Assembly (NCBI GenBank): GCA_030015575.1
Contig: JASDDO010000001.1
Coordinates: forward strand, 320,759,595 to 320,823,594
Reading direction: 5' to 3'
Origin: Agapanthus africanus
Taxonomy: Eukaryota > Streptophyta > Magnoliopsida > Asparagales > Amaryllidaceae
Length of the DNA: 64,000 nt
In this document: positions 35,606 to 47,458 of the stretch, in pieces
Numbering within the stretch: the stretch's first letter is position 1
Layout of the letters: each line of letters starts with the position of its first letter
The notes under the pieces: model-generated
The model's database searches: none
What the model saw: only the letters and a program-made list of their open reading frames with translations
What the model was told of the DNA's origin: nothing
Made by a program: the position numbers and the translations under genes

Positions 35606-35618
35606 GGCTCTGATACCA
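35606..35618 (-). promoter_or_regulatory. CopC primer-binding site
   Basis: The minus strand reads TGGTATCAGAGCC one base from the 5' LTR. Confidence 0.95.
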
Positions 35619-35619
35619 G

Positions 35620-37845
35620 TGTAGGGTTACTAGACACACTAACAAGGCTCTACAAGGTATCGACCATGCCAAAATTAAATTTTTATGTGCTGAACAACCC
35701 TTAGCAAGATCGTGTACTAGAGATTAGGCGAATCAAAAAGCAAGTAAACAACTTTACTCTAAAGGGAATACGAAATACAACCTTTGTAGATCGGTCCTTC
35801 ACTTCATTTGCTCCTGGTTGAAGTCCCTTCGCTGCGATCAAGGTTCTCCCGGGCTCTTGCATGGCTTCACGACGCGAAGGATGCGACCTTGCTTGAAGTC
35901 TCCGAGGCCGAAGATGATCTACGTCGAGGGAATTCCGACTCAAGCTCCTACTTCACTAACTAGAGAATTAGTGAAGTAAACACCCTATACTAAAGTGCTA
36001 GTCTAGTATAGGATGAAGAAATAGGAAGTGGGTTCTCTTTAGAATTTTGTTTCTCACAAAGTTTCACTCTTTTTCAAAAACCCTAGCAAGCTTTTTCTTT
36101 TGCTCAATGAAGAAGATGAACAAAAGAAAAGAATGAGGATAATGATCAAGTGTGAAGTCTAACCATGGTGAGTGAGTATCATATTCTAACTCTTGTAGAG
36201 CCATAACCATACCTAATTGAGAATGGTTAGGTTAATAAAAATCTAAAGTAAAACAAATTTAGTGGACTTTGTCAAAGTATCCACAAGCTTCTACAAGCTT
36301 CATGCTTATGACCTAAGCACCACTAATTTGTAATTACCTTAAATAAATATTAACCACCATCTAATTATAGTATGGTGTATGTCTTACATACCCATGTTTA
36401 GTGTATCATCAACCATGATACAAAAGAAAACACTTTTAATATATATATCACATATATATATATATATATATATTCAAGTGTTCATGTGAGAAAAACCCTA
36501 AAGTGAACAAGTGTTAGTAAATGTAAACTAGTATATCTAATATACAATTATACACTTAATTATTAAATCAACACTTGACTTAATAATCCGGTCATATCTC
36601 ATATAACCGACTAACATTCATCGTATCGACTTATCGAATCAACACTTGATTCGATAACACGGTCATATCATATATAACCGACCGATACAAAAAGTCGCGA
36701 GAATAGAATACGGTATCACATACACGCATTATTCTCGGTCCTGCACATATCACATATGCGCTCCTATTTCGTTTTGCCTGAGCCAGTAAACCTCTGTGTA
36801 TGACTCTAAAGACTCGTCAATACGCCGGCAGTAGGTGATGATCACATCAAGCACCCACAAGCCGTCAGCAGTACTAGCTGGACGTAACGGCTACCCGGGT
36901 ATTGAGCGATCAGAAGATCAACAAGCAAGCCCGCTCCAACTCTTATAAAAGCCAGCCGGTAACACTTCCCGTACAGTCCGGTTTCCTCATCTGATATGTC
37001 GCATATCAAGTCTAGGGGTGGTAAACGTCAGACCCCAATAACCGATAAGTCGTGCTGATATGAGGCTCATAACGGGTCGAGAAACTACTGGTAACACTTA
37101 CCAGTAAATCTCTAAATCAGCCCTGGCCAGGGACTTCCCTGTTACGGCCAATCGAGCACAGCGCAACATCAACCCCCAATACCGGGAGAGACGAAACCCC
37201 TCCTATCGCTCATTGTCTCCATGTGACTCGGGACTGTACCCAAAAACCACCGTTTTTCATGCCCTCATGGACGTGGTAAGATGGAAATCAAAGCACAGTG
37301 GGAATCACACAAGACTCTATGACGATCTCGGGTCTACAGACTAACCTGCACAAGTGTCACCAGAGAACTGCCATCTGACGTGAGGTATAATACCATCTGG
37401 GAGTTCTCGGCGAGTCCGTCCAGTGTACCCAGTCTCCACTGAGCACCCGTATACCATCTCTGATGTCAAACACCAATGGATATGGGATCATCCATCGCCC
37501 ATCTCATGGGTCGAGAAGCGTATACGCTAGTCTACTCTGGTATATCGATGCCCCGTCTCGATACACCCACGACTAGGGACCTTGAAGGATGTACTTATGG
37601 ACTACCATGTCCCACTAGTATGATCTGCATCATAGTCCAGGTAGTCAAGTACACATCCTAAGGGCTTTACCAACATGTAACTATAAGACAGTATAAAGAG
37701 ACTAGTATACATGTTAAGATAAAGAGCAACCAGATAGCATACTATCATATCGAGCAAGAAAGTCCTCTCTATATATGTCCAAGCATCCAATATAATATAC
37801 ATCATCTGTACAATACTGGCCTCTAGGGCATACATACAACTAACA
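35620..37845 (-). repeat. CopC 5' LTR (2,226 bp)
   Basis: Partner of 17196-19418. Differences include a longer TA repeat near 36450-36475. Palindrome CCCTGGCCAGGG at 37121-37132. Confidence 0.95.
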
Positions 37846-37850
37846 CTTTG
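37846..37850. repeat. CopC target-site duplication, right copy (CTTTG)
   Basis: Exact match to 17191-17195; CopB LTR sequence resumes at 37851. Confidence 0.95.
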
Positions 37851-38226
37851 AAGTCAAACACCAATGGATATGGGATCATCCATCGCCCATCATATGGGTC
37901 AAGAAGCGTATACGCTAGTCTACTCTGGAATATCGATGCCCCGTCTCGATACACCCTCGACTAGGAATAATTAAAGGATGTACTTGTGGACTACCCTAGC
38001 CCCACTAGTATGATCTGTATCATAGTCCTGGTAGTCAAGCAGACATCCTAAAGGCTTTATCAACATATAACAGAGAGACAGTATAAGTCTATATGTTAAG
38101 ATAAAGAGTAACCAGATAGCATACTATCATGTCGATAAAGAAAGTCCTCCCTATATATGTCCAAGCATCTACTGTAATATACAATCATGTACAATAATGG
38201 CCTCTAGTGTATACATACAACTAACA
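37851..38226 (-). repeat. CopB 3' LTR, part 2
   Basis: The remaining 376 bp of the LTR interrupted by CopC, ending CAACTAACA. It resembles the same end of the CopC LTR (19035-19418), so the CopC insertion left two related LTR ends side by side. Confidence 0.9.
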
Positions 38227-38238
38227 ATCTCCCACTTG
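38227..38238 (-). promoter_or_regulatory. CopB polypurine tract
   Basis: The minus strand reads GCAAGTGGGAGAT directly before the LTR. Confidence 0.88.
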
Positions 38239-40800
38239 CCCTAAGGCCAGTTGTTATAGTATCACATACCTAACATCCCTTAAAGTCTCTCTTAGGGAAA
38301 GGCTTTCATGAGTGGATCCGCCGTGTTATTCTTCGTCTCAAATCTCCTGACCTCGATTGTCCGGAGATTAACTATCTCTCTGATCAGGTGATACTGCCTA
38401 AGAATATGTCTGGATCACTGATGGGACCGGGGTTCCTTGGCCAAAGCCACAGCTCCATTGTCACCATAATGGTAGGAACCAAGTTCATCTAATGAATATC
38501 TATACCCAGACAGCCTCTTTGGTAGCATCGTTGGCAGCGATGTATTCACCCTTTATCGTTGAGTCTGCCACGGTATCTAGCTTGGAACTCTTCCAACATA
38601 CCGTCACTCCACTGAAGGTAAAGACAAACCACGAGACTGTCTTACAGTCGACCTTATCACTCTGGAAGCTCGAATCGGTAAAGACTCCATCTGGAGTTTG
38701 CCGTTACCATACACCAAGAACATTTCTTTAGTTCTTCTCAAGTACTTAAGAATGTTCTTCACTATTGTCCGGTGTTTCTCCCCAGGATGTAAGAGGCATC
38801 ACCCAAATCGTTCATGGAGAAACATAGTGATAAGAAGAGCATGACCGAGTGTAGCATAGGAACACCATTTCTTATCAAGAGTATGTCATCCATGTACAAT
38901 ATGAGGAAGACAACCTTACTCTCTACAACCTTCTTGTATATACAAGATTCATCTACCTTTTTGATGTACTAAAACTCTTTGACCGCCACATCAAAACAGA
39001 TGTTCCAACTCCGAGATGCCTGCTTTAATCCTGATGGACTTAAGCATAGCCACTAGAGAAAATGTTTCATCAAAATCCACACCTGGTTATTGACGAAAAT
39101 CTTTTACTACAAGTCTAGTTTTGAAAGTCTCAACTTTTCCATCTACACCAAGAATCTTCTCAAGATCCACTTGCTCCCGATGGGTTTTACCCCTTCAGGT
39201 GCAACTTTCAAAGTCATACTTTGTTGGTGTACATGGATTCCATCTCAGATAGCATAGCATACAGCCATTTCACAGAGTCCCCACTCGTGATGGCCTGCTT
39301 GAAACTAGTTGGGTCATCATCTTCCATGATGCAATCCTCGCTCCCACTGTCATTGAGAAAACCGTAGTATCTCTCAGGCGAATGAGGAACCCTACTAGAT
39401 CTGCAAAGCGGCCGAAGTTCGTTGGAAACTATTGAATCCTCTGGTTACACTAAATCATCAGCTATAGTTTGTGTAGCCGGAACTTCTTCCAGTTCTACCT
39501 CATGACCACTAATTTGTTTTCAAGAAATTCCTTTTCTAAAAAGGTGTCATGCCAAGAAACAAAACACCTTTTGCTCCTTAGTGTGGTAGAAGATACACCC
39601 TCGCGAATGTTTGGAATATCCAACAAACTTACACAGTAATGACCTTGCCTCGAGCTTGTCCGGATATTGCCATTCAACATAAGCCGGACAACCCCATATC
39701 TTAACTCGTTAAGACATGGTCTCTTCCCATACCATATCGCATATGGAGTGGTAGGCACTGATTTGGTTGGAACTCTATTCAATAGGTATACAGCTTCTCA
39801 AGCGCATAACCCCAAAAGGAAATAGGTAACACAGCAATACTCATTATAGAGCGCATCATATCTAATAGGGTGCGATTCCTCCTCCTCGATACACCGTTGT
39901 GCTGTGGTGTTTACGGAGGAGTAAGCTGAGAGAGAATCACATTCTCTTTTAAATAATCCAGGAATTCCGTGCTCAAGTATTCTCCTCCCTGATCAGATCG
40001 AAGGATTTAATACTTCTACCCATTTGGTTCTCTACTTCGTACTTATATTCCTTGAATTTCTCAAAACCTTCAGACTTATGTTTCAACAGGAACACATGTC
40101 CGAATCTTGAGAGATCGTCAATGAATGTAATGAAGTACAAGGAACCATTCCTAGCATTTGTAGACATGGGACCGCATACATCACTATGTATCAATCCCAA
40201 GAGTTCAGTAACTCTTTCTCCGTGTCTAGTAAACGGAGTTTTGGTCATTTTACCTTTGAGACATGACTGGCAAGTTTCATATGATGTAAATTCAAACTGA
40301 TTTAAATATCCATCTTTATGCAACTTCACTAGCCGTGTCGCATTGATATGACCTAGTCTACAATGCCACAAGAAGGATTCGTTCATTTTTGAACTTTTCC
40401 TCTTGTGTGTGTTCTGTACGTTAAGAACTGTAGTTTGATTTAGAACGTATATGCCATTACATAACGTGCCTGATCCAATCAACTTTTGATTTAGAAAAAT
40501 GTTCATAACATTATCCTGTAATACAAAATTATACCCTTCTTTAGTTAATAAAGAAACTGATATAATGTTGCATATCAGGTTCGGTATGTAATAACATTCG
40601 TTCAACCGGTTGGTAATACAAGGTGATATTTGCCAACTATTTTGGCTGCAACATTTGCACCATTCCCTACTTCTATAGAATGATCACCCTTTCTCAGTTG
40701 TCTACCTTTCTTTAGCCCATATAACATATTACATATGTGGGATCCTGATCCGATATCTAATACCTAGGACGCAGAGTGTACTGAGAAACAATTCTTGGTG
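38239..40800 (-). pseudogene. pol: CopB pol remnant
   Basis: Right to left: protease around 40770 (its Trp codon is TAG, 40764-40766), the pre-integrase domain and integrase HHCC in an open stretch 40605-39973 (FLWHCRLGHINA, CQSCLKGKMTKTPF, GLIHSDVCGPM), then integrase core, reverse transcriptase and RNase H in broken frames. Two deletions are visible against CopC: one at about 38786 between RNase H and reverse transcriptase, and one at about 39030 inside reverse transcriptase. It cannot encode a working polyprotein. Confidence 0.88.
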
Positions 40801-41054
40801 ACAAACACACCCGAAGAAAATGCATCAACATGCTCATTCCTCGTTTGGATGGCGTGGGAATCCGGATATTCCCCTATTTCCTGCTCGGACTTATAACAAT
40901 TATAAGATTGAGCGGAACCAATGTTCCCTAGCCCAGTACAACAAGCGGGTTCGGTCAATACATCCATATCATTATCTTGATTAAGGTATGTCACGATCGC
41001 TACTTGGAGAGAGAGAGAGAGAGAGAAGAAAACACTCTGCGTATGCTCTTGCAA
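40764..41054 (-). pseudogene. CopB gag position: short gag-less segment
   Basis: After a long CT run, an open stretch includes VAIVTYLNQDNDMDVL, GLGNIGSAQSYNCYK and IGEYPDSHAIQT and runs into FVTKNCFSVHSAS before the protease. It matches the CopC segment at 32650-32900 along its length. No capsid or CCHC motif. The site aligned to the CopE gag ATG is ATA here too. Here the frame does join protease, up to the TAG at 40764. Confidence 0.6.
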
Positions 41055-43835
41055 GATTAGATTGGTTATTATTTTATCTAATCAGGATGGCTCCCACTAT
41101 TTTTATCAATCTTCAATCAAACCCTAAAAGGTAAGACTAGCCGGGATTAATTACACCCTATAAGTTCGCCAATCTTTCAGCCAGGCCAGTGTCGATACTT
41201 GGAGGGAGGTTCCACGTGCTTTCGCACGGACCTAATTAAAAATAAACCTCATTTTCATAGAGGCATAACCCCATTGACACCTTTCTAGTCACCTACTTGA
41301 TCGGATAATTGTAAAGTGCAAAACTCTCCCAGGAGTAAATATTACTCGCAGTGGGTATCGGGATCCAACTATCTCATAGAAGGCATGCAATCTCATTACA
41401 AATTTCAACACTTGAAATTCCCGATAATGTTTTGCCCATAGCGTCCTATGACCTTGACGGGGGCCAACAAACCATAGGCTGCTAGTCAAGTTCATCCCGT
41501 ACATTTAATGATTGAATTAAACCCACCCGCACGACCCTTGATGGAGGCCAACAAAGTCGTACGACTACCCTAATCCAATCGCATCATATGCTGCAGATAA
41601 GCACTAGTTAGCTACCGCACACTATGCCTTGACGGAGGCCAACAAACGTAGCACAAATACTAAGTAGTACTTATCTGAAATGACGAAGGGGTACAACAGG
41701 TTTTTAAGAAAACCTTTTGCGTAATGAACTTGATATCGTCATAGAATCAAGTGATTTTGAAAAGGAGTGTTTTTTAGGCTTTTACTAGTTTCGCTAAAGA
41801 GGTCACTCCCGGTGATGGGATCTCGGCTATTTCCTCATCGAATGAGGTGGTGGATATTCAGCAAGGAATACCACTATGCAAAGAAAGAACTAGAGAAGCA
41901 ATTAAAAGATAAAACTGAGTGGGTTGTAGCATTTGCTAGTTTCGCAAAAGAGGTCACTCCCGGTGAAGTGATCTCGGCACTTTCCTCATCGAATGTGGTG
42001 CTGAATATTCATCAAGGAATACCACTATGCAAAGCAAAAACTAGAGTTACCCTTTTGAAAATTTGATTCTACAACATCTTTAGGTTTCTTTCTTTTTCAT
42101 TAATCTCATTAATGAAGTTCCATCATTTATGCTTCCTAAGGATCACAGATAAAGATACGAAAATACAACGTACGCTTATGCCATCCGCATTCGCCACGGG
42201 GTCCCGTCATGCACCGTCAGGTTAGATAACTAACGGCAGAGCGGGGGCAGGACTAGTGCGGATGCAAAACATAAGAAACGTTTATTATATATCATATATA
42301 TAGTACAAAGCATTCGTCTCAGGCAGTTATATGATCTCACCACGGAACAATGCAGCAGAAGTCTACATATGAAATATTGGATATACTAGGAGGGCCGTAT
42401 TTAAAATTAAGCCAGTAAAAAACATGGATTCCACGGTCGTGATGAATAACCAAACCCACATCCCTAGACCCCTACGAAAGCAGCAAACAACCTTCCCAAT
42501 TTTAGAGTTAGGAGACCCGGTCTAGACTCCTCGAGATGGTTTCCCACTGGACTCTAGAACCCGGTTACTTGTGCTTCCCGTCTTGGGTCTATCCTAATGC
42601 GGAAAAGTAAATAATATACATCAATGGTGACATCATCCTTAACCCAGAAGTGTCCCAATAAAAGAATATTACATACGAGTTTTTACATGAATGAAAATGA
42701 AAAACTCTCATCTCAAGCAAAAAACCCGGCTATTTAAACACGACGATCCAATATAACATATCCCAACAACACATAACATCACATGTTATCAACGTAAGTA
42801 AATATGCGTATCCCAATTGTCGTTGACGTATAGCAACGAAACCGGAGATACACCACATATTACACTTACGATCGCAGAAAAGAAAGTGAAAACTATAATA
42901 ATTGGAATCCGCAACATCTTTAAACATCATAAACCCAAAATATCACATACTTCGGATTTCATGCCTAACCAAATGAATTCCTTAGACATCATAAACCCTG
43001 AATATCTCATATTCCGAATTTCATGCCTAACATTATAAACTCCGCATTTTAGTCTCAATATTGAAACACTTTTCAATAACTAGTCGGACAATTCAACAAG
43101 ATTCCCGACATCCTGATCGAATGCTCGTCGGAAACTTTAGTGGATAGCCGCACCCCCGATGATGTCGACGACGTGCACTTCGGCGGAACACTGCGGCCGT
43201 GAGCACCCAAATGGATGCTTTAGGCAATGGGGTTCTCCTACAGTCACTTGGTCGGGGCTATAGAGTAGGGTTATCTAGTAATGTTACCCGGCGAGTATCC
43301 GCGTACACTACGTGATTGCGATGGTGTTTTGATCCAAATCAAAACCCCGTGGCAATCGATCAAAAGAGACTAAATTGCTCGATTTATAAAATTCAAATCA
43401 GTTTTCACAAAACTAATTATTGTGGATTCCAAATATTGTATCACATATTACACATAGCTAGACGATGATAAACATTTCGATCGAATCAACAAACACCTAA
43501 ATTCCCAGAGAGCTCAACACTTGAGCATCAGTTAGAAATACGCAGACAGTGCCTCTTTTACCTACGGATCAGTACAAGAAGGCACGCTCCCTCACCAACG
43601 GCGCCGTGGAACCGCCGCAAAAAGGCAATTTTGGCGACGGTTCCATGGCCGTTTGGTCGAGTTGGGCCGTCGTTTTTCTTGGGAATCCATAGAATAGCCT
43701 GCACAATTTTCTGAATATTTTTAAGCTGGAAAAATCCAACATTTGGAAAAATTTCTAGAGCGCATGGGAAAGTAGGTTTCGGAGAGTCGATCGAACACTT
43801 TAACTTCGTCTAGACTACTCCTAATACTCTAGCTT
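41055..43835 (-). other. CopB 5' leader, structured, non-coding
   Basis: It holds the shared leader modules: GC-rich inverted repeat (43606-43655), GTTAGTTA block (42179-42248), duplicated module (41801-41880, 41953-42033), and three CCTTGACGGAGGCCAACAA-type motifs (41452, 41536, 41627). At about 42900-43030 a sequence ending in ATTTCATGCCTAAC is present twice, about 65 bp apart. A stretch at about 43130-43330 has no counterpart that I recognise in CopC. Confidence 0.75.
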
Positions 43836-43848
43836 GGCTCTGATTCCA
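43836..43848 (-). promoter_or_regulatory. CopB primer-binding site, one base changed
   Basis: The minus strand reads TGGAATCAGAGCC where the others have TGGTATCAGAGCC. This is one mismatch to the tRNA, probably acquired after insertion. Confidence 0.9.
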
Positions 43849-43849
43849 T

Positions 43850-45795
43850 TGCTTGGTTCGCTTAGCACCCCGACACGGTTTCGGTAAGCATCAAGTATGC
43901 TATATTAAAATTTTAAGGTGCTGAGCGAGCCCGAACCTAGGATCTAACTAGAGAATTAGAGTTTAAATAAGAAAGTAAACAACTTTACTCTAAGTGAACA
44001 AGGAATACAACCTTTGTAGACCGGTCCTTCACTTCGAAAGCTCCGTGTGGTAGTCCCTTTGCTCCAAGTAGTGGTCTCTCGGACTCTCTTTAGGCTCTAC
44101 TAGGCGAAAGGAACGAGCTTGCTCAAAGATCTTCAAGGCCAAAGATGATCTACGTCGAGGAGACTCTAACTCAAGCTATCTCTTCACTAATTGAGAATTA
44201 GTGAAGCAAACAAGCTATACTAAATGGCTGGTCTAGTGTAGATTGATAAAGTAGGAATTTTGCTCACTTTAGAATAATTTTTCTTACTCTTTTTCTTCAC
44301 CTCAAGAAAACCAAGTGAGCAAACTTGAGATGAAGAAGATGAAGTCAAGAATAGAATGGCAACCATAGGTGAGAAAATATCATATATGATCAAAGTAGAG
44401 ACTTAACCTTGGCAAAAGATAATGGTTGGGTTAATAAATATCTAAAGTAAAAACAAAATTAGTGGACTTAAGTCAAAACTTCCACAAGCTTCTCCAAGCC
44501 TCTTAGCCTAATTTTGTTTATTCTTTAAATAAATATTCACCCTAATTATCTTATGGTATGGTATGAGTCTCATACACCCATGTACAATATATCATCAAGC
44601 ATGACACAAAGAAAAATAATACATTAATATATATCACATATATATTAAATGTACAATGAGAAAAAGAAATTCTTAAGTGAGCTAATATTAGTTAATGTAT
44701 AATAATATATCAAATATATAATCATACATTAAATTATTGAATCAACACTTGATTTAATAACCCGGCTGTATCGCATACAACCGACTAATATCATATATAT
44801 CAATTTATCGAATCAACACTTGATTCAATAACCCGGCTATATCACATACAACCGACCGATATCACATATTGTGAGATAAGAATACAGTATCACATACACA
44901 TATTATTCTCGATCCCTCACATATCACATATGTGCCCTACTTCATTTCGCTTAAGCCAGGAAACCTCTGTGTAGGACTCTAAAGACTCGTCAATACGCCG
45001 GCAGTAGGTAATGATCATATCAGTTACACATAAGCCGTCAGCAGTACTAGCTGGACATAACGGCTACCCGGATATTGAGCGATAAGAAGATCAGCAAGCA
45101 AGCTTGTCTAAACTTTTGCAAAGCCTATCAGTAACACTACCGTACAGTCCGATCTCTTCGTCTGATATGTTGCATATCTAGTCTGTGGTGGGAAACGTCA
45201 GACCCCAATAACTTGATAAGTCGTGCCGATGTGAGGCTCATAACGGATCGAGAAACTACTGATAACACTTACCAGTAAATCTTAGCATCTTCCCTGCCCA
45301 GGGACTTCCTGTTATGGCCATCGAGTATAGCACAACATCAACCCCCAATACCGGGAGAGACGAAATCCCCTCCTATCTCTCATTGCCTCCTTGTGACTCG
45401 GGACTGTACCCAAAAACCACCATTTTGCACGCTCTCTTGAACGTGGTAAGTTGGATATCAAAGCACAGTGGGAATCACACAAGACTCTATGACGATCTCG
45501 GGTCTACAGACTAACCTGTACCAGTGTCACCAGAGAAATACTATCCGACGTTAGGTATAATACTATCTAGGAGTTCTCGGCAAGTCCTGTATAGTGTACC
45601 CAGTCTCCACTGAGCACCTGTATACCATCTTTTATGTCAAACACCAATGGATATATGATTATCCATCGCCCATCATATAGGTCAAGAAGCGTATACGCTA
45701 GTCTACTCTGGAATATCGATACACCCTCGACTAGGAACAATTAAAGGATGTACTTGTGGACTACCCTGACCCCACTAGTATGATCTACATCATAG
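43850..45795 (-). repeat. CopB 5' LTR, cut by Cac1
   Basis: Matches 15402-17195 and then 37851 onward, stopping at 45795 where Cac1 begins. About 220 bp of LTR should lie beyond Cac1. One arm base of the palindrome is changed (CCCTGCCCAGGG, 45292-45303). Confidence 0.9.
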
Positions 45796-46135
45796 CACTA
45801 CTATAATAAGGGGTTGCCCCTACGGATAACGTTATTTGTAGGGGCAATAAAATGTTGCCCCTACGGATTAATCCATATGCCCCTTTAGTTGTCCCTACGG
45901 TACTATACGAATTAATTTAAAAATATTAAAACGTAATTTTTTATTTGGCCCTACGGAGCCGCAAAAGAAGGACCTACGGTTTAATCCGTAGGGGCATATA
46001 TATGGATTATTAATAAAAAATAAAGCATAGAAAACGTAATTTGTTATTCGGCCCTACGGAGCCGCAAAAGAAGGACCTACGGTTTAATCCGGAGGGTGTG
46101 ATAAAAGGGTTATTAATAAAAAATAAAGCACAAAA
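45796..46135. repeat. Cac1 terminal and subterminal repeats
   Basis: CCCTACGG or its complement CCGTAGGG recurs at least eight times, in both orientations. A 103-bp unit starting GGCCCTACGGAGCCGC is duplicated at 45947 and 46050. Clustered subterminal motifs are the binding sites of TnpA-type proteins in known CACTA elements. Confidence 0.82.
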
Positions 46136-46139
46136 AAGT

Positions 46140-46361
46140 CGTCGTTCCCAAAATAATTACCTCATCTCTCTCCCGCACGCGCCTCTCGTCGCCACCGCCC
46201 GCGCCTAGTCGCCACCGCCTGTGCCTCGTCGCCACCACCCTCCCGTGCGTGCCTCTTCGTCCCCGACATCACCGTTGACTTCCTCGTCAACTTCCTCTTC
46301 GTCACCTCCCGCGTCTCGTCGCCGATTGCGCCTCGTCGCCATCACCTCGTCTTCGCTACAG
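46140..46361 (+). other. Probable first exon (5' untranslated) of the Cac1 transposase gene
   Basis: A C-rich stretch with a roughly 21-bp repeat of CTCGTCGCCACC, ending CTACAG before GTTAGTAA, a good 5' splice site. A short Ser/Pro-rich frame here is likely composition only. No intervening gene is visible up to the acceptor near 47765. Confidence 0.5.
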
Positions 46362-46424
46362 GTTAGTAAATTTCTTATTTTAGTTCTAATTATTCATTTG
46401 TTTCTGTTTTTGTTGATTAGGGTG

Positions 46425-46800
46425 AGAGTTAGGGTTAGGGTTAGGGTTAATTAGGGTTCGGGCAGTTAGAGTTAGGGTTAGTTAGTTGTGGTTAAGGTTA
46501 GGGTAAGACTTGGGCTAGGGTTAGGGTTAGGCCTTCATTATATAGTTAGGGTTAGGGTTAGGGTTTGTTTCAGGTTTAGGGTGGTTAGGGTTAATTTGGG
46601 TTAATTAGAGGCAATGGTTAATTTGGGTTAATTAGTGATAATTTGAAAGGGTTAGGATGTTGATTAGGGTTAATTAGGTTAATTTGGGTAAATTGGGTTA
46701 AGTTTGGGTTAATTAGGGATAATTTGTGTTAGGGTAACGATTATGGTTAATTGTGGTTAATTAGGTTAATTTGGGTTATTTAGGGTTAGGGTTTTAGGGC
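46425..46800 (+). repeat. GGGTTA-rich tract in the Cac1 leader intron
   Basis: Many short runs of TTAGGG or GGTTAATT, up to three in perfect tandem, spread over about 370 bp with interruptions. It lies in the presumed first intron. It resembles degenerate telomere sequence but is not a clean array. Confidence 0.7.
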
Positions 46801-47203
46801 GCACTAGTTCATTCAGTAGGATACTCGATGATAACGTATACGTACAACTTTACCATAAACGCAAGAAAAATTTACCCTAAACTAAAACTTTGAACCCTTA
46901 ATAACGAAACGTAAACGTAAAACATATTCAAGTTAAATGTTCAAGTTAAAACCAATATATGATACTCGATGATAATATGAAACTTTCATATTCTCATCGA
47001 TACTGATATATGAAAATCAAAGCGCCACTTAGTCCCCGTCTATCGGTTAACATACGTTCGATGTTCATCATCGTGATATAGAACTTTACGAAGGTTGTTA
47101 AATATTGGAAGGTATAGTTCGGTAGTTACAACCATCGTATATTCTATGTAACGAGAAGATTCAATCGTATGATAACCGATAGATTTGTCCAGTGTGGACA
47201 AGT

Positions 47204-47458
47204 TAGGAATGTATAAAGCAAACACCTGCATTCACTTATGTTTTCATCCGTTTCGAGTTATTTCTTCAGTACTTTTTCGCTGGTTCTCCGTGTACAAAGA
47301 TTGATTAGATGTTCATTTCAACGTTGTTTCACAGCTTTGAAATGATTATCTATTCTATTACAGTGTACTTGGAGAACAGCGGGGAGGTGCTGCCGAAATT
47401 TACTCGAAACGGTTGAAAGCACAAGTGAATGGGTGTCTTCTCTATACATTCTTAATGG
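47204..47458. repeat. Diverged inverted repeat, about 90-bp arms
   Basis: The left arm 47204-47296 and the reverse complement of 47362-47458 align over their length, sharing GAATGTATA, ATTCACTT, CCGTTTCGAGT and GTTCTCC. The loop is about 65 bp. A transcript through it could fold into a long imperfect hairpin. Confidence 0.75.

Larger units (their letters stand above)
17196..37845 (-). mobile_element. CopC: Ty1/copia element, pol retained, gag lost, interrupted by CopD
   Basis: Two LTRs of 2,223 and 2,226 bp, exact CTTTG duplication, PBS and PPT. CopD is inserted in its pol gene. Without CopD the element is about 10.5 kb. Protease, integrase, reverse transcriptase and RNase H are readable with few lesions, but the gag capsid and CCHC zinc knuckle are missing. 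Its LTR starts TGTTAGTTGTATG then TATGCCCTAGAGGC, a motif shared with Angela/BARE LTR starts. It sits inside the LTR of the related CopB. Confidence 0.93.
15402..45795 (-). mobile_element. CopB: Ty1/copia element, gag-deficient, decayed, interrupted
   Basis: A minus-strand copia element inserted in Gyp1 reverse transcriptase. Its left (3') LTR is split by CopC, its interior is at 38227-43849, and its right (5') LTR starts at 43850 and is cut at 45795 by Cac1. Its own TSD cannot be checked because the right end is outside the window; the left flank is GCACC (15397-15401). Pol is full of stops and deletions and the PBS carries a change. Its LTRs differ from each other more than those of CopA, CopC or CopD, which fits its outer place in the nest. 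Confidence 0.88.

Noticed and set aside
43130..43330. Possible captured fragment in the CopB leader
   Set aside because: It has no counterpart I can see in CopC, but there is no open frame or recognisable motif, so I cannot support an origin.
46221..46454. Ser/Pro-rich 77-codon frame ending in an Arg-Val repeat
   Set aside because: The first part is a C-rich leader exon and the last part is the GGGTTA-rich intron tract; a good splice donor separates them.
46425..46800. Telomere or interstitial telomere site
   Set aside because: Runs are short and degenerate and sit within a transposon intron. I kept it only as a composition oddity.
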